A program made the position numbers and the translations under genes. Shown here piece by piece: positions 5,480-9,005 of a stretch of 9,005 nucleotides of DNA (position 1 is its first letter; each line of letters starts with the position of its first letter). The stretch is taken from contig JAIPEK010000073.1 of the NCBI GenBank assembly GCA_021737205.1, positions 1 to 9,005 of the forward strand. The letters are read 5' to 3'. The stretch is from Desulfarculaceae bacterium (GTDB taxonomy: Bacteria; Desulfobacterota; Desulfobacteria; Desulfobacterales; Desulfobacteraceae). The notes under the pieces were generated by a model. That model saw only the letters and a list, made by a program, of their open reading frames with translations. It was not told where the DNA came from and did not search any database.

Positions 5480-7207
5480 ATGGGAAAAATTTTACGGATT
5501 AACACCAGGACCAAAAGCCATACCTTTGAAGAGGTTGCAGGAGATCTTGCCGGCCTGGGGGGCAGGGCACTCACATCTAAAATGATTCTGAACGAAGTGC
5601 CGGCAACCTGCCATCCTTTGGGCAAATCCAACAAGCTTGTTTTCTCGCCGGGTCTTTTGGCAGGGTCGGCTGCTGCAAACTCGGGCCGTTTGTCGGTAGG
5701 AGGCAAGTCGCCGCTCACCGGCGGCATAAAAGAGAGCAATTCCGGTGGATTTGCGGCCCAGAAACTTGCCAAGCTCGGTATCAGTGCGCTCGTTCTGGAG
5801 GACAAACCCGAGGTTCCCGGGTACAGCATGATCGTCATTAAGGAAAATTCAGTGGAGATCGTGCCGGCGGATGAATTCAACGAAAAGGGCAATTACGAGA
5901 TCATGGAAAAACTCTGGGATTCCTACGGCAAAAAGACCGCGGTTCTCAGCATCGGCCAGGCCGGTGAACAGCGCCTGAAAGCCGCAAGTATCCAGCAGGC
6001 TGATATGAACGGAAGACCCGGTCGTGCCCTGGGCCGCGGCGGCCTTGGAGCGGTCATGGGATCCAAAAAAATCAAAGCCATCCTGGTGGATGATTCCGGG
6101 GCCTCCCGGGTGGATATCAAGGATTCCGACGCGTTTAAAACAGCAAACAAAAAATGGGTGGAAATGCTCAGGGGACATTCGGTGACGGGAGAAGGCCTTC
6201 CGGCCCTCGGAACCGCAGTACTGGTCAATATTATTAATGAAGCGGGAGCCTACCCCACCAAAAATTTCAGGGACGGACGTTTTGACGGCGCCCAGGCAAC
6301 ATCCGGTGAAAAAATCGCCGAACTGATCGAAGAACGGGGCGGCATCACCACGGAAGGATGCCACCCGGGATGCGTTATGAAATGCTCGAACGTCTACCAT
6401 GACAAGGACGGCAAATACCTGACCACCGGTTTTGAGTATGAAACCATCTGGGCAATGGGCGCACATACCACAATAAAAGAAATCGACGATATTGCCATGC
6501 TGGACAGGCTCTGTGACGATTTCGGCCTTGACACCATAGAAACCGGTGTAACCATTGGTGTTGCAATGGAAGGAGGCATGCTCGAATGGGGAGATGGTAA
6601 AGGTGCGATCAATTTGCTCAAAAAGGTGGAAGCCGGCGGTTATGAAGGAAAAATCATCGGAAACGGCGCCGGATTCACCGGTGATGCGCTTGGTGTCGAT
6701 CGTATTCCGGTAGTAAAGAATCAGGCACTGCCGGCCTATGATCCCCGGGCGGTGAAAGGGGTCGGGGTCACCTATGCAACCACCCCCATGGGAGCGGATC
6801 ATACGGCCGGATACGGTGTGACCGCGAATATCCTCGGCGTTGGAGGCAACATTGATCCCCTTAAAAATGAAGGCAATATAGATCTTTCCCAGAATCTTCA
6901 GATCGCCACTGCAGCCATCGACTCTGCGGGCCTTTGCCTGTTTGTGGCCTTTGCCGTTCTGGACAACGAAGACGGGGTCCAGACCATCGTAGACATGATC
7001 AATGCACAGTACGGCCTGTCTCTGACCCCTGATGATGTGGTCAATCTGGGTAAATCGGTCCTGCGGGATGAAAAGGAATTCAACAGAAGGGCCGGATTCA
7101 CAAAAGTGGATGACCAGCTGCCTGAAATGTTTAATGACAAATTCCCTCCCCATGATACCCAATGGGATTTTACAACCGACGAACTGCAAAAAACGCTGGA
7201 TTTCTAA
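5480..7207 (+). CDS. Aldehyde ferredoxin oxidoreductase family (tungsten/molybdenum pterin enzyme)
   Basis: A member of the AOR family, whose enzymes interconvert aldehydes and carboxylic acids with ferredoxin, using a tungsto-bispterin centre and one [4Fe-4S] cluster. The 575-residue protein shows the N-terminal MGKILRINT start, LVFSPGLLAGS (53-63), the pterin-contact region around NSGRLSVGGKSP (67-78), and GRALGRGGLGAVMGSKKIKAI (181-201). The C-terminal cysteine sits in DSAGLC (C486) and a histidine in ADHTAGY (H441). The cluster cysteines read C294-x3-C298-x3-C302, whereas the classic pattern is C-x2-C-x3-C; the DNA reading TGC-CAC-CCG-GGA-TGC is unambiguous. ATG at 5480 follows a strong AAAGGAGGGG site. 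The true substrate cannot be told; some AOR relatives act on aromatic aldehydes, glyceraldehyde phosphate or, in complexes, benzoyl-CoA. A terminator-like hairpin follows. No partner ferredoxin-like subunit is adjacent. Confidence 0.92.
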   Translation: MGKILRINTRTKSHTFEEVAGDLAGLGGRALTSKMILNEVPATCHPLGKSNKLVFSPGLLAGSAAANSGRLSVGGKSPLTGGIKESNSGGFAAQKLAKLGISALVLEDKPEVPGYSMIVIKENSVEIVPADEFNEKGNYEIMEKLWDSYGKKTAVLSIGQAGEQRLKAASIQQADMNGRPGRALGRGGLGAVMGSKKIKAILVDDSGASRVDIKDSDAFKTANKKWVEMLRGHSVTGEGLPALGTAVLVNIINEAGAYPTKNFRDGRFDGAQATSGEKIAELIEERGGITTEGCHPGCVMKCSNVYHDKDGKYLTTGFEYETIWAMGAHTTIKEIDDIAMLDRLCDDFGLDTIETGVTIGVAMEGGMLEWGDGKGAINLLKKVEAGGYEGKIIGNGAGFTGDALGVDRIPVVKNQALPAYDPRAVKGVGVTYATTPMGADHTAGYGVTANILGVGGNIDPLKNEGNIDLSQNLQIATAAIDSAGLCLFVAFAVLDNEDGVQTIVDMINAQYGLSLTPDDVVNLGKSVLRDEKEFNRRAGFTKVDDQLPEMFNDKFPPHDTQWDFTTDELQKTLDF

Positions 7208-7223
7208 GTCCTGATGCCAACGA

Positions 7224-7283
7224 GGGGGGTACTTGAAAAAATCGGTTCCTCCCTCACTCTCTTTAATGAGTGCCCCCCTTTTT
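7224..7283 (+). terminator. Rho-independent-type terminator after the AOR gene
   Basis: GGGGGGTACT (7224-7233) pairs with AGTGCCCCCC (7269-7278), ten pairs with one T-G wobble, and five T residues follow (7279-7283). The loop is long (35 nt). It contains CACTC (7255-7259), which can instead pair with GAGTG (7268-7272), a competing small hairpin. The G-C-rich stem base directly next to the T run supports termination of the rtcB-AOR transcript. Confidence 0.6.
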
Positions 7284-7351
7284 CAAAATCCGAACCACGA
7301 TAAATAAAGGCTCTTTCTTTTCCGTTTGAGCACTTTACTGAAAATTTTTTC

Positions 7352-7380
7352 TTGACAAAACCAATGATATTTCGTTTATC
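7352..7380 (+). promoter_or_regulatory. Sigma70-type promoter for the decarboxylase-subunit operon
   Basis: A perfect TTGACA (7352-7357) is 17 bases from TTTATC (7375-7380), in an A/T-rich setting after the AOR terminator. Transcription would start near 7387, giving a leader of about 47 nt before the small OadG-like gene. Confidence 0.65.
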
Positions 7381-7392
7381 ATACAGGACATT

Positions 7393-7405
7393 GAAACACT
7401 GTTTC
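7393..7405. promoter_or_regulatory. Perfect palindrome at the predicted transcription start of the decarboxylase operon
   Basis: GAAACACTGTTTC has six-base arms around one central base. It lies just after the predicted start point (about 7387), where a repressor would block transcription. A further CTGTTT/AAACAG pair (7399-7404 and 7414-7419) overlaps its right arm. The binding factor is unknown, and it may merely be a small RNA hairpin. Confidence 0.35.
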
Positions 7406-7433
7406 GTATTATAAAACAGAAAAAGGGGAAACA

Positions 7434-7571
7434 ATGAACGACGCCATTGCGGTTTTTATATCCGGTATTGCGGGAGTGGCCTGTGGAATGACACTGTTAT
7501 ATGCTTCGATAAAAATCACGGCAAAAGTGACCGACTTTATGGAACAAAAAAAGGAGGCCGGTAATGCCTGA
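7434..7571 (+). CDS. OadG-like small membrane subunit of a Na+-translocating decarboxylase
   Basis: A 45-residue protein (MNDAIAVFISGIAG... ending KKEAGNA), shorter than most gene finders report. Residues 4-25 form one hydrophobic membrane segment, followed by a polar, charged C terminus, the architecture of the gamma subunit OadG in miniature. It has a ribosome site AAGGGGAAAC before ATG 7434, follows a good promoter, and its TGA overlaps the start of the beta-subunit gene by eight bases (ATGCCTGA at 7564-7571). That coupling is the strongest evidence that it is translated and works with the beta subunit. In the oxaloacetate and related decarboxylases the gamma subunit holds the complex together at the membrane. 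This one lacks the long C-terminal tail of classic OadG, so it is best described as OadG-related. Assignment rests on size, topology and position rather than clear sequence motifs. Confidence 0.75.
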   Translation: MNDAIAVFISGIAGVACGMTLLYASIKITAKVTDFMEQKKEAGNA

Positions 7572-8682
7572 TCAAATTCTAACTCTGTACCAGACGACCG
7601 GCTTTTTTTACCTGACCCCGGGAATGGCCGTGATGTGGCTGATCGGGCTGACACTGATTTACCTTGCGATTGCAAAGAACTATGAACCGTTGCTTCTGCT
7701 GCCCATAGGATTCGGAATACTTCTGGCCAACCTGCCCCTCTCCGGCTTGATGGAACCGAACGAAGGACTGATCTGGAGATTCTACCACTACGGAATTCAG
7801 TGGGAAATCATTCCGCCGTTGATTTTTCTGGGACTTGGTGCTCTTACAGATTTTGGACCCCTTCTGGCCAACCCGAGACTGATTTTTCTCGGAGCCGGGG
7901 CCCAGGTCGGCGTATATGTTGCGTTTTTCTTTGCCCAGGTGATCGGGTTTGACCTGTCCGAAGCCTCCGTTATAGGGATTATCGGCGGAGCTGACGGCCC
8001 GACCACCATATTCCTTGCCGCCAACCTCTCCCCGCAGCTTCTCGGGTCCTGTGCTGTTGCGGCCTACTCGTACATGGCAATGGTGCCGATCATCCAGCCT
8101 CCGATCATGAAGCTTCTGACCACCGAGTCCGAACGTAAAATAAAAATGAAAAAGGTCAGAAAGGTCAACCGGCTTGAAAAACTCTTTTTTCCGATAGTAT
8201 CAGCACTGTTGATCATCCTGTTGATCCCTGCTTCCGCCCCGCTTATCGCCATGTTCATGCTGGGCAACCTGTTTCGAGAGGCCAAGGTAGTGGAGCGCTT
8301 GACCAATGCAGCGCAGAACGAACTGATGAACATCGTCACCATCTTTCTGGGCCTGCCGGTAGGCGCAACCATGAACGCGGATACATTTTTGAAAAGCGAT
8401 GTCATTTTTATATTCATTCTCGGGCTTTTCGCCTTTGTCATCAGTACGTCGTCCGGAATTCTGCTGGCTAAATTCATCAACCTGTTCACCAAAAGAAAAA
8501 TTAATCCGCTTCTTGGCGCCGCAGGGGTATCAGCGGTACCAATGGCCGCCAGGGTAGTTCATAAAGTGGGAATGGAGGCGGACAAGAGGAACTATCTTCT
8601 GATGTATGCCATGGGCCCGAATGTGGCCGGAGTGATCGGTACCGTAATTGCGGCGGGAGTTTTTCTCACGCTTTTGGGATAA
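7564..8682 (+). CDS. Na+-translocating decarboxylase beta subunit (OadB/GcdB/MmdB family)
   Basis: The integral membrane subunit that decarboxylates carboxybiotin and couples this to Na+ export, as in oxaloacetate, methylmalonyl-CoA, malonate and glutaconyl-CoA decarboxylases. The 372-residue protein is nearly all hydrophobic helices, with a charged cytoplasmic stretch at about 186-206. It has the hallmark GIIGGADGPTTIF (138-150; D144 corresponds to the essential Asp203 of Klebsiella OadB), LPVGATMNADTF (264-275), GAAGVSAVPMAARV (318-331) and YAMGPNVAGVIG (348-359). ATG at 7564 has a strong AAGGAGG site lying inside the small OadG-like gene, with which it overlaps by eight bases. No carboxyltransferase or biotin-carrier subunit is in the window, so the acid decarboxylated is not determined. 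The downstream lpxB-like gene follows after 81 bases without a clear terminator. Confidence 0.95.
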   Translation: MPDQILTLYQTTGFFYLTPGMAVMWLIGLTLIYLAIAKNYEPLLLLPIGFGILLANLPLSGLMEPNEGLIWRFYHYGIQWEIIPPLIFLGLGALTDFGPLLANPRLIFLGAGAQVGVYVAFFFAQVIGFDLSEASVIGIIGGADGPTTIFLAANLSPQLLGSCAVAAYSYMAMVPIIQPPIMKLLTTESERKIKMKKVRKVNRLEKLFFPIVSALLIILLIPASAPLIAMFMLGNLFREAKVVERLTNAAQNELMNIVTIFLGLPVGATMNADTFLKSDVIFIFILGLFAFVISTSSGILLAKFINLFTKRKINPLLGAAGVSAVPMAARVVHKVGMEADKRNYLLMYAMGPNVAGVIGTVIAAGVFLTLLG

Positions 8683-8763
8683 TCCGGAGCCGATTCAAAT
8701 AGAATAGCCGAGGACCGTATCCGGTATTGCCGAACTGAACCGTAAAATAGAAGGAGACGGATA

Positions 8764-9005
8764 GTGAAACTGATGGTAAGCGCATTGGATCATTCAGCCA
8801 ATATTCACCTGAAAGCCGTAAAAGAAAACCTCGGGGCCGAAGTTGAATTGACCGGTGTCTTTGATTCATCGTTGGGGAATCCGTATATCGATGTCAGTGC
8901 GCTTGCCGTTATGGGCTTTGCCGATGTCGCAAATAAACTTCCTTTTTTTCTGAGACTGAGCCGAAAGCTGGTTGAGTTGGCAGCTCACGCAGATAAGGTT
9001 CTGCT
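8764..9005 (+). CDS. lpxB: Lipid-A-disaccharide synthase-like protein, N-terminal part (cut by window edge)
   Basis: Eighty codons are present before the window ends. The start is GTG at 8764, with AAGGAG (8751-8756) seven bases ahead. The product opens MKLMVSALDHSANIHLK and continues ELTGVFDSSLGNPYID...ALAVMGFADV, then a lysine/leucine-rich helix and ADKVLL. This resembles the LpxB N terminus of the kind found in Campylobacterota and many Desulfobacterota: the S-A-x-x-x-S-A-N substrate loop, the G(I/V)FD strand and the MGF motif. LpxB (family GT19) joins UDP-diacylglucosamine to lipid X at the inner membrane in lipid A synthesis. The lpxA, lpxD and fabZ neighbours are not seen on this side. 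The call rests on the first quarter of the protein, so a divergent LpxB-like glycosyltransferase cannot be excluded. Confidence 0.72.
   Translation, partial: MKLMVSALDHSANIHLKAVKENLGAEVELTGVFDSSLGNPYIDVSALAVMGFADVANKLPFFLRLSRKLVELAAHADKVL

Noticed and set aside
5849..7189. Long open frame of 446 codons on the minus strand opposite the AOR gene
   Set aside because: It is rich in F, H, G and C with no recognisable domain, and it is fully antisense to a gene with clear AOR motifs; a shadow of codon bias.
8683..8763. Terminator between the decarboxylase beta subunit and lpxB-like gene
   Set aside because: Only a four-pair ACCG/CGGT stem was found, with no T run; not a convincing terminator.

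Overview
The window looks like chromosomal DNA from an anaerobic Gram-negative bacterium, probably of the Desulfobacterota (the former sulfate-reducing or syntrophic Deltaproteobacteria). The reasons are a lipid A synthesis gene (lpxB-like), a tungsten/molybdenum aldehyde:ferredoxin oxidoreductase, the membrane subunit of a Na+-translocating decarboxylase, a cobalamin adenosyltransferase, and ordinary sigma70-type promoters and Shine-Dalgarno sites. The lineage is inferred from gene content and was not tested by a search.

Layout. (1) 43-558, minus: cobO-type corrinoid adenosyltransferase. A 250-bp divergent spacer (559-809) follows, holding a promoter for each direction and, between them, a 16-bp ParB-site-like palindrome. 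(2) 810-2427, plus: NAD kinase, then an amidohydrolase-2 family metal hydrolase, a tight two-gene unit. (3) 4055-2424, minus: a DtxR/MntR-type regulator with a C-terminal FeoA domain, a MoaD/ThiS-like beta-grasp protein, and the RNA 2',3'-cyclic phosphodiesterase ThpR, packed with an 8-nt gap and an 8-nt overlap. ThpR and the amidohydrolase meet tail to tail with a 4-bp overlap. (4) 4194-7207, plus: the RNA ligase RtcB, then a tungsten-type aldehyde ferredoxin oxidoreductase, ending in a terminator-like hairpin. (5) 7434-9005, plus: a 45-residue OadG-like membrane protein, an OadB/GcdB/MmdB-type Na+-pump beta subunit, and the start of an lpxB-like gene that runs off the window.

The genes fall into partly linked themes: RNA end repair (thpR and rtcB), pterin-metal enzymology (MoaD-like and AOR), metal-responsive regulation (DtxR-FeoA), and cofactor supply (cobO, nadK). 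The decarboxylase beta and gamma-like subunits lack a carboxyltransferase partner here, so they probably work with subunits encoded elsewhere.

The most notable signal is not a gene. Two near-consensus parS sites lie 2.4 kb apart: TGTTTCACATGAAACA in the cobO/nadK spacer and TGTTTCACGTGAAACC inside the MoaD-like coding sequence. Each differs from the classic ParB site by one base. This suggests that the window belongs to the chromosome's centromere-like, origin-proximal segregation region. No wholly new system was recognised. Other points worth a second look are non-standard cysteine spacing in the AOR, a mixed set of metal ligands plus a cysteine-rich linker in the regulator, and a MoaD-like protein without the usual Gly-Gly tail.
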